Assembly (NCBI GenBank): GCA_041192685.1 | Contig: JBEEMM010000060.1 | Span: 1-7,783, forward strand | Direction: 5' to 3' | Origin: TMED14 sp041192685 | Lineage (GTDB): Bacteria; Bacteroidota; Bacteroidia; Flavobacteriales; Schleiferiaceae | DNA: 7,783 nucleotides | Part shown: positions 1-6,619 of the stretch, piece by piece | How positions within the stretch are numbered: position 1 is the stretch's first letter | Layout of the letters: every line of letters begins with the position of its first letter | Translations under genes and position numbers: made by a program | Notes under the pieces: model-generated | Databases searched by the model: none | Told to the model about the DNA's origin: nothing | The model's input: the letters and a program-made list of their open reading frames with translations, nothing else

Positions 1-140
1 CTGAGCTGCCTGATGGGGATGGGGCTTCGGCGCTGGTCCGCCGAATTCGGGCCGAACTGGTACAGGGGCAGCCGAAGGCCTCGCACGAAGTCGACCAAAA
101 AGCGGTCCGATTGGAACACCTTAGTACGAAATTCCTATGA
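1..140 (+). CDS. C-terminal end of a probable antitoxin (partial)
   Basis: An open frame runs in from the left edge (first whole codon at position 3) and ends at TGA 138-140. It gives 45 residues starting ELPDGDGASALVRRIRAEL and ending LEHLSTKFL. It is charged and looks like the C-terminal tail of a small antitoxin. Its stop overlaps the start of the PIN toxin in an ATGA junction, the usual sign of translational coupling in antitoxin-toxin operons. The end LEHLSTKFL loosely resembles the tails of DUF6364-type antitoxins that accompany PIN_3 toxins in Bacteroidota, but that match is from memory and weak. The DNA-binding part lies outside the window, so the family cannot be assigned. The antitoxin role rests on position and overlap. 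Confidence 0.6.
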   Translation, partial: ELPDGDGASALVRRIRAELVQGQPKASHEVDQKAVRLEHLSTKFL

Positions 141-547
141 GGATCGCGGTTGACACCGATGTGCTGCTCGATCTGCTCGTGCTTCGGGCTGCGCATGTGG
201 AATCGGCACTGAGTGCAGTGCAAGCGGCCCAGGGTCAAGGGGTGCAGCTCGTGACGACGGCCTGCGTCCTGCAAAATGCGTACTTCGTCGGCCAGCGCCA
301 CTACGCAGAATACTGGAGCCTCGAGCGCTGGCTCGATCTACTGGATTCGGTGGAGCTAATTACGGTTCCGAAGGCCGCACTAGAGCGGGCCGTGGACTAT
401 GTTGACTACGAGGATGCGGTGCTCGCCCTGTCGATGCAGCACGCGGCGGTGCGCATGCTGTGGACGCGGAACGCTAAGGACTTCAAAGAGTTCGCGAGCA
501 TTGCAGCCCTGTCGCCGGAGGCCTACGTCGCTGGGCTGACTACCTAG
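137..547 (+). CDS. PIN-domain ribonuclease toxin (VapC-like, PIN_3 type)
   Basis: Complete 136-residue protein, the usual length for a single-domain PIN toxin. PIN toxins are Mg-dependent ribonucleases that cut tRNA or rRNA and are silenced by a co-encoded antitoxin. The N-terminal strand carries VDTDVLLDLL (D6, D8), corresponding to the usual DTNVLLDLL. The second acidic cluster is DYEDA (D90, E92, D93) and the last motif is TRNAKDF (T110, N112, D115). These match the order seen in PF13470 (PIN_3) proteins. The helix-3 position that is Glu in classical VapC is filled by Q46/N47 here (VLQNAYFV), a replacement I believe is common in this subfamily. The ATG at 137 overlaps the antitoxin stop and has no ribosome binding site of its own, so translation is probably coupled. 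The stop codon overlaps the end of the convergent GH3 gene. Confidence 0.88.
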   Translation: MRIAVDTDVLLDLLVLRAAHVESALSAVQAAQGQGVQLVTTACVLQNAYFVGQRHYAEYWSLERWLDLLDSVELITVPKAALERAVDYVDYEDAVLALSMQHAAVRMLWTRNAKDFKEFASIAALSPEAYVAGLTT

Positions 548-2054
548 AAACCAACAACTCCTCAATCAGGCTCCGGTCGTTCATCAGGCGGGGAACCTTG
601 TTTTGCCCGCCGAGTTTGCCCTTGGATTTAAGCCCGTTGTGAAAGGTTCCGGGGGCCGCAAGGTAAACGCGCGGAGGCTGGAGAACCATGCTTTTGTAGC
701 GCTTGGCTTCGTAGTCGGAGTTGCTGGCCTTGAGGGCCGTGTCTAGGGCCTGGCCAAAGGCCTCTATGGAATAGGGCGGAGTGCGAAACTCGATGAGCCA
801 GTCGTGCCCGCCTCCGGCTTCGCCTGCGGCGGCCCACCAGGGTGCCGCGGTGTATTCGTCGACCTGGGCTCCGGTTTTGCGGCAGGCTTCGGCCACGGCC
901 CGCTCGGCATTGTCAATCATGAGTTCTTCGCCAAATGCATTGATAAACAGACGGGTGCGCCCTGTGATAAGGATGCGGTAGGGCGCCACCGAGCTGAACT
1001 GAACCGTGTCGCCGACGATGGTCCGCCAAAGTCCGCCGTTGGTGCTTAGAATGAGGGCATAGTTCACGCCGATTTTCACTTCAGAAAGGGGAATGGCTCG
1101 GGAATCGGATCCATTAAAGTCTGCCATGGGGACGAATTCATAGAAGATTCCGTGCTCGAGCATGAGCAGCATGCCCGGCTCGTCGAGGCGGTCCTGCACC
1201 GCAAAAAATCCTTCGGAGGCATTGTAGGTCTCCAGTTTGCGGGTTCCGCTGGGCAGAATCGCCTCAAAAGCGGATTCGTAGGGGGTGAAGGCCACGCCGC
1301 CGTGCACAAAGAGCTCAAGGTTGGGCCACACGGCTTCGAGGGAGGTTTCGCCCCTGATTTCGAGAACGCGGCGCAGCAAAACCAGCATCCAACTCGGAAC
1401 GCCAAAGAGCGAAGTCACGTTTTGACGGGCAACTTGCTGGGCAATTTTTTCAATTTTGGCCTCCCACTCGTCCATCAAAGCCAGGTCGTGCGAGGGGGTC
1501 GAGCGCCAGCTCGCCCAAAGCGGGAGGTTGTCAATCATGATCGCACTGAGGTCTCCGTAGTAGGAATGCTCGTTGAGCTCGTTGATTTTTGAGGAACCGC
1601 CCAGCCGCAGGCTGAGTCCGTCATAAAGCTGCGAATCAGGCACTTGCTCTGAATAAAAGGCGAGCAGGTCGCGCCCCGCCTTAAAGTGGTTTTCTTCGAG
1701 GGACTCTCTGGAAACCGGAATGAACTTGGACTTGGCCGCGGTGGTTCCGGAACTCTTGGCAAACCATCGCGTGACGCCCGGCCAAAGGACGTTAGCTTCG
1801 CCCCGGATGCTCCGCTCGATCCAGGGATAAAGCTTGTCGTAGTTGGTTATGGGAACCTGCGCCGCAAATTCTTCGTAGTCGCTTTCGGCAGTCAGGCCAT
1901 GATCTCGGCCAAAGTCGGTGAGGGCAACCTGGGTCATGAGCTCCCTAAACACCAATTGCTGGGCCGCAATGGGCCTGTCTCGCATCTCTTGAAGGCGAGG
2001 AATCCGGCTGCTGAGGCGCCAGTTTACGAGGTCGGTTATCGGAGAGAAGGCCAT
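540..2054 (-). CDS. GH3-family acyl-adenylase-like protein
   Basis: 504 residues from ATG 2054. GH3 proteins belong to the adenylate-forming superfamily; the plant members activate jasmonate or auxin as the acyl-AMP and conjugate it to amino acids. The bacterial substrate is unknown. Visible motifs in order: the N-terminal helix WRLSSRIPRLQEM; nucleotide motif 1 FAKSSGTTAAKSKFIP (98-113, SSGTT at 101-105); YYGDLSAIM; the GVPSW segment (218-222); motif 2 YNASEGFF (277-284, equivalent to YGxSE); the GLWRTIVGD motif (341-349); ITGR (363-366) before the C-terminal cap; and a terminal KGKLGGQNKVPRL. All expected core motifs are present, so it should be active. The open frame extends 53 codons further upstream, but ATG 2054 fits the family N-terminus and leaves room for a divergent promoter. 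Its stop (540-542) lies inside the end of the PIN toxin gene, an 8-bp tail-to-tail overlap. Confidence 0.92.
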   Translation of the reverse strand: MAFSPITDLVNWRLSSRIPRLQEMRDRPIAAQQLVFRELMTQVALTDFGRDHGLTAESDYEEFAAQVPITNYDKLYPWIERSIRGEANVLWPGVTRWFAKSSGTTAAKSKFIPVSRESLEENHFKAGRDLLAFYSEQVPDSQLYDGLSLRLGGSSKINELNEHSYYGDLSAIMIDNLPLWASWRSTPSHDLALMDEWEAKIEKIAQQVARQNVTSLFGVPSWMLVLLRRVLEIRGETSLEAVWPNLELFVHGGVAFTPYESAFEAILPSGTRKLETYNASEGFFAVQDRLDEPGMLLMLEHGIFYEFVPMADFNGSDSRAIPLSEVKIGVNYALILSTNGGLWRTIVGDTVQFSSVAPYRILITGRTRLFINAFGEELMIDNAERAVAEACRKTGAQVDEYTAAPWWAAAGEAGGGHDWLIEFRTPPYSIEAFGQALDTALKASNSDYEAKRYKSMVLQPPRVYLAAPGTFHNGLKSKGKLGGQNKVPRLMNDRSLIEELLVSR

Positions 2055-2063
2055 GCGTTGGGG

Positions 2064-2071
2064 TACCTTTG
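2064..2071 (+). promoter_or_regulatory. Predicted -7 element for the DUF2797 gene
   Basis: TACCTTTG matches the Bacteroidota -7 consensus TAnnTTTG exactly. It lies 20 nt before the ATG at 2092, which would give a leader of about 15 nt. No convincing -33 TTTG is visible at the usual distance. It is the left arm of an inverted repeat whose right arm forms a similar element on the other strand. Confidence 0.45.
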
Positions 2072-2077
2072 GTTCAC

Positions 2078-2085
2078 AAAAGGTA
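2078..2085 (-). promoter_or_regulatory. Predicted -7 element for the GH3 gene
   Basis: Read on the minus strand this is TACCTTTT, seven of eight positions of TAnnTTTG. It is 23 nt upstream of the GH3 ATG. It mirrors the plus-strand TACCTTTG at 2064-2071: arms TACCTTT and AAAGGTA are separated by 8 bp. The two promoters would therefore overlap head to head within 22 bp. No -33 element is evident. Confidence 0.35.
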
Positions 2086-2091
2086 GTACAG

Positions 2092-2895
2092 ATGAACTTC
2101 ACTTGGTCCGCCGCCCCCCTGCGTAAAATGATTTTGTCGGTTGCCGAGCCGTCCGTTCGTGCTTTTGTGCCGATTGGGCGCCATTTGGTGGATGTTAATA
2201 CGCTGATTGGCAAAAAGTTGCGACTTCATTGGCCGGGAATGGCCGAATGCCAGTCCTGCCGCGGAATTTTCTCATCGCTCCAGGCTCAGGGCCTATGCCG
2301 CAAGTGCTTTTTTGAAAGTCCGATGGCCGGCCCAAGCTTGGTTCGGCCGGAGCTATCAACGGCCCATTTGGGCATTGCGGACCGGGATTTGGAGTTTGAG
2401 CGAGCCCTCCAGCTTCAGCCGCACTCGGTGTATCTGGCTGATTCGGGCGGAGTAAAGGTTGGGGTCACCCGCCAGCAAGTCACGCGGTGGCTGGACCAAG
2501 GCGCCAGCACTGCGCAGGTCATTGCCATAACCGACAACCGATACGAAGCAGGCTTGATCGAAGTAGCACTCAAGGAGCACTTTAGCGACAAAACCGACTG
2601 GCGCAGGATGCTTGCAGGCGAAACCTTTGACGCGGACTTTGCTGCGGCCATCGGCGTCGCCCTAGAGGCCATACCGGCGGATTTAAAGCGTTTTGCGCAG
2701 GCTGACGGCGTCAAGCATCAGGCCCATTGGTCCCTCGCTCCGGGCTTTAAAGCCAAGACGGTTAAATTCAGCAACCACGGCGACGAAATTGAGGCGGTGC
2801 TAGCGGGCCAAAGGGGTCAATACCTGGCCTTTGCCGACGGCCGAGCCATCAACCTACGTTCGCACGAGGGCTTGTTTATAGGACTATCCTGCTAA
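2092..2895 (+). CDS. DUF2797 family protein
   Basis: 267 residues; function unknown. The family pattern is clear: LRKM near the N-terminus, NTLIGKKLRL, a zinc-finger-like CxxC-x12-CxxC (C53, C56, C69, C72), RPEL...AHLG, then VYLADSGGVKVGVTRQQVTRW with LDQGA, RYEAGLIEVALKEH, DKTDWRRML, and the closing GQRGQYLAF...INLRSHEG. The core resembles the GIY-YIG/T5orf172 arrangement (VYLA strand, KVGVTR strand, Arg-bearing helix, E157 in a later helix); that is my inference. As I recall the family, two further Cys near RPEL are typical; here those places read PSLVRPELSTAH, so only the first four Cys remain. ATG 2092 is preferred over 2053 because it matches the family start, follows the TACCTTTG element, and has AAAGG about 7 nt upstream. 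The gene ends 10 bp from the stop of convergent yhhQ. Confidence 0.85.
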   Translation: MNFTWSAAPLRKMILSVAEPSVRAFVPIGRHLVDVNTLIGKKLRLHWPGMAECQSCRGIFSSLQAQGLCRKCFFESPMAGPSLVRPELSTAHLGIADRDLEFERALQLQPHSVYLADSGGVKVGVTRQQVTRWLDQGASTAQVIAITDNRYEAGLIEVALKEHFSDKTDWRRMLAGETFDADFAAAIGVALEAIPADLKRFAQADGVKHQAHWSLAPGFKAKTVKFSNHGDEIEAVLAGQRGQYLAFADGRAINLRSHEGLFIGLSC

Positions 2896-2905
2896 AACCG
2901 GGGCT

Positions 2906-3583
2906 CTAAGCTTTTACGAATTTGCGGTAGGCCCAAACCCCCAGGTACATGAAGGGCGTGTCTAAGGCGGCCATCAGTATTTTAAAAAGCCATGCATCGG
3001 CCATGTACTGAATCAGGGTAGGCGTGGGGAGAACCCCAACAAAGAGTATCAGGATTACCAAAATACTGTCGACGCCCTGCGAAAGCATGGTGGAGAAGTT
3101 GTTCCGCACCCAGAGGTGCTTGCCGCGGGTAACCCGCTTCCAGAAGTGAAAAAGCCGAACGTCCACCAACTGTGCCACAATGTAGGCGGCCATGGAGGCC
3201 ACAATCACCCTCACCGAATTGCCAAAAACCACGTCGTAGGCTTGGTCGTTGACCGTAGAGAAGGGCAGAGCCGGGAATAGTCCGCCAAGCCAAATGACCA
3301 GCAAAACCAGAAGGAGTGCGGCGAATCCGCTAAATACCACGTAGTCGGTGCGGCGTTTGCCATAAAATTCGCTCAAAAGGTCGGTGACCAAAAAAGTCAA
3401 AGGGTAGGGCAGGATTCCGACGGAGATAACGAAGGTTTTAAAGCCCAGGTCGATCTCTATAAACTTGTTGGAGACCAAGTTGCATACCACCAGGGCCGCG
3501 ATAAAAAGGGCTCCGAGCCCCATGTACACTGCAAGGTTTCGGCCCTCCAGCGGACCTTCATCGGGCTCTTGATACGCGGTCAT
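2906..3583 (-). CDS. yhhQ: YhhQ/VUT-family queuosine precursor transporter
   Basis: 225-residue inner-membrane protein of the DUF165/VUT family. The E. coli member YhhQ imports queuosine precursors (preQ0/preQ1) for tRNA modification. About six hydrophobic segments are visible, roughly 18-38, 51-70, 81-104, 121-142, 171-188 and 191-219. Family hallmarks are CNLVSNKFI (34-42), ILPYPLTFLVTDLLSEFYGK (57-76, with acidic D68 and E72 in the membrane-edge motif) and LWVRNNFSTMLSQGVDSI (157-174). The length is normal. It starts 2 bp after the sppA stop on the same strand, so it is very probably cotranscribed with sppA, although I know of no functional link between the two. Substrate assignment is by family. 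No queuosine synthesis gene is visible here, which would suit an uptake role but does not prove it. Confidence 0.88.
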   Translation of the reverse strand: MTAYQEPDEGPLEGRNLAVYMGLGALFIAALVVCNLVSNKFIEIDLGFKTFVISVGILPYPLTFLVTDLLSEFYGKRRTDYVVFSGFAALLLVLLVIWLGGLFPALPFSTVNDQAYDVVFGNSVRVIVASMAAYIVAQLVDVRLFHFWKRVTRGKHLWVRNNFSTMLSQGVDSILVILILFVGVLPTPTLIQYMADAWLFKILMAALDTPFMYLGVWAYRKFVKA

Positions 3584-3585
3584 AG

Positions 3586-5304
3586 TTATAAAATTAGGGT
3601 TTCGCGGGCTTGTATTCCGCCCAAGGTTTGAATTTTAGCGCGGACTTGCTCGAGTTGGGCCTCGAGCTGCATGCCCAGGCTGGCACTGCGCAGGCTGACG
3701 CCAAAATCGCGCAGCACCTGCTTCCAAGGCTCGTCATTTTTGGGGAAGAGTTCCACGCGGTAGTCCTTGAGCTTGGCCAACTTGGCGCAGGAAGCCATAG
3801 CGTCCTGCATGCCTCCCAGCGCGTCGACCAGGCCGAGCTCCTTGGCCCGGAAGCCCGTGTAGACTCGCCCGCGCGCAATCGAATCCACCACGCTCGCCTC
3901 AAGCCGGCGACCCTTGACCACAACTTCCTTAAACCGGGCGTAGGTGCGGTCCACCGAGAGCTGCACCAGCGCGAGCTCTTGGTCGCTCGGGCTTCGGTCC
4001 AGCGACGGAAAGTTCGCAAAAGGATGCGTCGCGACGGGCTGGCTCCTGATGCCAAGCTTGTCGTTCAGAAGGTCTTCGCCGCTAAAGAGCAAACCAAAAA
4101 CCCCGATGGAACCCGTAATCGTGGTCGGCTGGGCCCAAATCTCGTTGGCCGGAGCGGCCATATAGTAGCCGCCGCTCGCGGCGGCTCCGCCCATAGAAAC
4201 CACCACGGGGAAGGCCTCCGTCAGCCTAATCACGCCGCGGTGAATCTCGTCAGAGGCCAAAGCCGACCCGCCCGGACTATTAATTCGCAGCACCACACCC
4301 TTCACGTCGCTGCGCTCGAGCAGGTCCTCCACCGTTTCGGTAAAATCATAGTCCGCCACTGCATTAGCATCCGAACCGTCCACAATGTCGCCCTCGGCAA
4401 AAACTACCGCAATGACGCCGCTGCCCGTCTCTTCGGTGACCATGCTGGCATAGTCCGAGGCCGAAATGAGTCCGTCTTCGCTGCCGCCCCAGTCCTCAAG
4501 ATTGAACTGATCGGGGTATTCTAGGGCATCGACCAGACCCAGAGCAAGGGCACGCTCGGCGGTAACCAGTGGCTCTTTGTTGAGCACCTGCGTCCACATG
4601 CTGTCGCTGACTGCAGTGCGGCTCGCCCGCACCGAAGTCTCAATTTCGGACCATAATTCACCGAGCAATTGCGTGTACTGCATCTTGTTAGCCTCTGACA
4701 TTCGGTCTGCAATAAAGGGCTCGCCGGCACTCTTAAAGGCGTTGTCAGACCCTCGCACGAGGTGGGCCTTGACTCCTAACTTGTCTAGGGCACCCTTGAA
4801 ATAGAGGGGGCTAGCACTTAAGCCGTTTAAAATGACACTCCCGGCCGGCGCGAGGTATATTTTTTTGGCTACACTGGCCAGGTAGTAGGATTTAGGATCG
4901 TATCCCTTGCTGGTGGCCACCACGGTAAGCCCAGATTTTTGCGCATCCGCCAGGGCAGTACGAAGCTCTGTCAGCGCCGCCCAGCTCGCATCAACCCCGC
5001 CGAGCTCGAGCCATAGAACAGTCACCGTACCCTTGCTCTCGCTTGCTCGGCGAATCACTTCAAGGAGCTCATAAAGCGAGAGGGCAGGGGCCTCGTCAAG
5101 AACCGTTGCCAAAAATTGGTCGACTTCGTCGGGCTGCTCGTTAAGGGTTCCGCTGAGTTCGATGTGGACTACGGTCTTATCGCTCAAGGTGATAGCGGCT
5201 TCGTCGCTGCTGGATGCGGCTCCGACAGCAAGACCAATAAGTAGGGCCAGCAGCAAAAAAAGTCCGACGATTGACCCAAGGAGGGCTCCAAAAAACTGCT
5301 TCAT
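3586..5304 (-). CDS. sppA: Signal peptide peptidase SppA, 67K type
   Basis: 572 residues from ATG 5304. SppA is a membrane-bound serine protease with a Ser/Lys dyad that digests cleaved signal peptides at the periplasmic face. Residues 1-30 form an N-terminal membrane anchor (MKQFFGALLGSIVGLFLLLA onward). The long form has two tandem S49 domains. The N-terminal one supplies the general-base lysine in NAFKSAGEPF (K191, equivalent to E. coli K209). The C-terminal one supplies the nucleophile in SMGGAAASGGYY (S377, equivalent to E. coli S409), after VVLRINSPGGSA and before TTITGSIGVFG. Both catalytic residues are intact. The frame stays open 69 codons upstream, but that stretch lies antisense to folK and would precede the anchor, so ATG 5304 is chosen. 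It is first in a two-gene unit with yhhQ and divergent from folK. Confidence 0.95.
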   Translation of the reverse strand: MKQFFGALLGSIVGLFLLLALLIGLAVGAASSSDEAAITLSDKTVVHIELSGTLNEQPDEVDQFLATVLDEAPALSLYELLEVIRRASESKGTVTVLWLELGGVDASWAALTELRTALADAQKSGLTVVATSKGYDPKSYYLASVAKKIYLAPAGSVILNGLSASPLYFKGALDKLGVKAHLVRGSDNAFKSAGEPFIADRMSEANKMQYTQLLGELWSEIETSVRASRTAVSDSMWTQVLNKEPLVTAERALALGLVDALEYPDQFNLEDWGGSEDGLISASDYASMVTEETGSGVIAVVFAEGDIVDGSDANAVADYDFTETVEDLLERSDVKGVVLRINSPGGSALASDEIHRGVIRLTEAFPVVVSMGGAAASGGYYMAAPANEIWAQPTTITGSIGVFGLLFSGEDLLNDKLGIRSQPVATHPFANFPSLDRSPSDQELALVQLSVDRTYARFKEVVVKGRRLEASVVDSIARGRVYTGFRAKELGLVDALGGMQDAMASCAKLAKLKDYRVELFPKNDEPWKQVLRDFGVSLRSASLGMQLEAQLEQVRAKIQTLGGIQARETLIL

Positions 5305-5341
5305 GTGTTTCTTTGTGCTAGGGCCTGAGCCCGTTAAAATT

Positions 5342-5851
5342 GTGAATACAAAGGTACTAAAGGTCCTGCTCCTGCTAGGTAGCAACAGCGAAGACGCCAT
5401 CAAGGTTCTGGCGGAGGCCGGCCGTGCTTTAAGCGCAAAAACACCGATTCTGCGAGCCGGAAGCCTTTGGCGCACTGCTGCTTGGGGTTTTGAGGGTCCG
5501 GACTTCATCAACCAAGTGCTCGAGGTAGAATGGACTGGCGAACCTATAGCCCTGCTGGAGTTCTGCCTTGAAACGGAGCGTCTTTTGGGTCGCGTGCGCA
5601 GTGCGGACGCTCCGCGCTACGAGAGCCGCCGCATCGACATTGACCTGCTGCTGGCGTCGCCTTTTTTGACCTTGGCTGACCCAAGGCTCCAGCTGCCGCA
5701 CCCGAGAATGGCCCAGCGCAGGTTTGTGCTCCAGCCCCTTGCGGAGTATTGGAGCGACTGGATTGCCGACGAATCAGGCCGCCCGGTAAGCGAACTTTTG
5801 AGTGCTTGCAGCGACCGAAATTTTGTACATTTGGTATCAGAATTAAACTAA
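5342..5851 (+). CDS. folK: 2-amino-4-hydroxy-6-hydroxymethyldihydropteridine pyrophosphokinase (HPPK)
   Basis: 169 residues if begun at GTG 5342. HPPK transfers pyrophosphate from ATP to 6-hydroxymethyl-dihydropterin, the step before dihydropteroate synthase in folate synthesis, in the cytoplasm. Motifs in order: LLLLGSNSEDAI near the N-terminus, SLWRTAAWGFEGPDFINQVL (pterin and loop region), LETERLLGRVR, RYESRRIDIDLLL (the two Mg-binding Asp in IDID) and LPHPRMAQRRFVLQPLAE. All catalytic signatures are present. The start is uncertain: an in-frame ATG at 5303 would add 13 residues and overlap the sppA start on the other strand. GTG 5342 gives the usual short lead before GSN and leaves a 37-bp divergent gap. 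The best plus-strand -7 candidate is TTTCTTTG at 5308-5315 (7 of 8). OmpA follows after 6 bp. Confidence 0.93.
   Translation: MNTKVLKVLLLLGSNSEDAIKVLAEAGRALSAKTPILRAGSLWRTAAWGFEGPDFINQVLEVEWTGEPIALLEFCLETERLLGRVRSADAPRYESRRIDIDLLLASPFLTLADPRLQLPHPRMAQRRFVLQPLAEYWSDWIADESGRPVSELLSACSDRNFVHLVSELN
5349..5356 (-). promoter_or_regulatory. Predicted -7 element for sppA-yhhQ
   Basis: On the minus strand this reads TACCTTTG, an exact TAnnTTTG match and the same octamer as in front of the DUF2797 gene. It lies 44 nt upstream of the sppA ATG. It falls within the first codons of folK if folK starts at 5342. A TTG at 5385-5383 is too far away to be a good -33 element. Confidence 0.35.
5805..5833 (+). 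promoter_or_regulatory. Predicted promoter for the OmpA-family lipoprotein gene
   Basis: CTTG (5805-5808), 17 bp, then TACATTTG (5826-5833) fit the Bacteroidota -33 TTTG / -7 TAnnTTTG layout. The site is inside the last codons of folK and would give a leader of about 19 nt before ATG 5858. It suggests the lipoprotein gene can be expressed independently of folK. It is the best-formed promoter in the window. Confidence 0.5.
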
Positions 5852-5857
5852 TTTGTT

Positions 5858-6595
5858 ATGAAATACTTCGTTTTAGCTGCAAGCACCATGATTTTGGCCT
5901 CATGCGGCGTTAAGGATCTAGAAACCCAAGTAGCATCGCTAAAGGGTGACCTAGCCAAAGTTCAAAAAGACAGCGATGGCGACGGCGTTTCGGACGCATT
6001 CGACTTAGAGCCCAATACTCCCAAGGGAGCAATGATTGACGGTTCGGGTCGCGCCCTTGATTTAGACGGCGACGGACTGCGTCAAGAAGTGGATGTTGAT
6101 CCTTTTGGTCAACGAGGTGCACGTACCGACGCTAGCGGTGCAGAATTAGACAGCGACGGCGACGGAATTGCAGACTCTAAAGACAAGGAGCCCAACACTC
6201 CAGCGGGTTCGTTGGTTAATTGGCAGGGTAAGCGCATCGACGTTAGCGGAGGCATGTCTTCTGCCGTAGCGAGTGCATTTATTCCCGAGGTTCTGTTTGC
6301 CACCAATAGCATTACTGTTTCGGCAGAGGAAGAGGCCAAGCTGGCCGTAGTCGCCAAGATGGTCAAGGCTAACCCAAGCCTTCGCCTTCAAATCATTGGT
6401 CATGCCGACAAGACGGGTTCTGAGAAGACCAACTTGAAGGTAGGAGAGCGCCGTGCCAAGGCGGTTTTGAGAGCCCTAACCACTACCTACAGCCTGCCCG
6501 AGTCGCGCTTTGACGTGGTAAGCAAGGGAGAGAATGATCCCATTTCTAAAAAGAACCAGCACAACCGCCGCGTGGAGTTTGTGGTGATCAAGTAA
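5858..6595 (+). CDS. OmpA-family outer-membrane lipoprotein with calcium-binding TSP3 repeats
   Basis: 245 residues. A short signal peptide ends in lipobox LASC, with the lipidated cysteine at C16. Next come a coiled-coil-like stretch (about 18-37), three aspartate-rich thrombospondin type 3 repeats of exactly 30 residues (38-127), and a C-terminal OmpA-like peptidoglycan-binding domain (about 143-245: VLFATNSITV, IIGHADKTGS, GERRAKAVL, NRRVEFVV). D184 in GHAD and R199 before AKAV correspond to the residues that hold diaminopimelate in OmpA-type domains. The protein should be anchored in the outer membrane by its lipid and bind the cell wall. It lacks the OmpA beta-barrel, so it is Pal-like in plan. 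ATG 5858 is 6 bp after the folK stop, preceded by an A/T-rich leader with no Shine-Dalgarno, and a strong terminator follows. It has no clear functional tie to folK. Confidence 0.93.
   Translation: MKYFVLAASTMILASCGVKDLETQVASLKGDLAKVQKDSDGDGVSDAFDLEPNTPKGAMIDGSGRALDLDGDGLRQEVDVDPFGQRGARTDASGAELDSDGDGIADSKDKEPNTPAGSLVNWQGKRIDVSGGMSSAVASAFIPEVLFATNSITVSAEEEAKLAVVAKMVKANPSLRLQIIGHADKTGSEKTNLKVGERRAKAVLRALTTTYSLPESRFDVVSKGENDPISKKNQHNRRVEFVVIK
5969..6238 (+). repeat. Three 90-bp units encoding TSP3 calcium-binding repeats
   Basis: The units are 5969-6058, 6059-6148 and 6149-6238. Each begins with Dx-DGDG (D38, D68, D98) and continues to a second acidic cluster with E/D-P. Units 1 and 3 keep the DxDxDGxxDxxD ligand pattern; unit 2 has Q76 where the others have Asp. 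The spacing is exact, but the DNA has diverged between units. Confidence 0.8.
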
Positions 6596-6596
6596 G

Positions 6597-6616
6597 CACG
6601 TTCACCGAACGTAGTG
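6597..6616. repeat. Short-loop hairpin after the OmpA-family gene
   Basis: ACGTTC (6598-6603) and GAACGT (6607-6612) pair perfectly around a 3-nt loop. One more pair forms past a single bulged A (C6597 with G6614). An alternative pairing, TTCAC (6601-6605) with GTGAA (6614-6618), excludes the first. It begins 2 bp after the stop codon, just before the terminator. Confidence 0.5.
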
Positions 6617-6619
6617 AAG

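Noticed and set aside
2055..2213. N-terminal extension of GH3 to an upstream ATG
   Set aside because: The extra 53 residues do not resemble the family and overlap the DUF2797 coding sequence. ATG 2054 matches the family start.
3610..4524. 304-codon open frame on the plus strand opposite sppA
   Set aside because: It mirrors a clear SppA with both catalytic residues, shows no recognisable domain, and is His/Arg/Ala-rich in the way expected of an antisense frame of GC-rich coding DNA.
5162..5341. Longer folK beginning at an upstream ATG
   Set aside because: The 5162 start lies inside sppA and precedes the HPPK family start by about 60 residues. ATG 5303 stays possible but is less favoured than GTG 5342.
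5350..5367. Tandem 9-mers AAAGGTACT and AAAGGTCCT at the folK start
   Set aside because: They are explained by the repeated Lys-Val-Leu codons at the start of FolK. Two copies with a mismatch are not enough for a regulatory repeat.
5305..5511. N-terminal extension of SppA to an upstream ATG
   Set aside because: It would put 69 Arg/Ser-rich residues before the membrane anchor, and it is antisense to folK.
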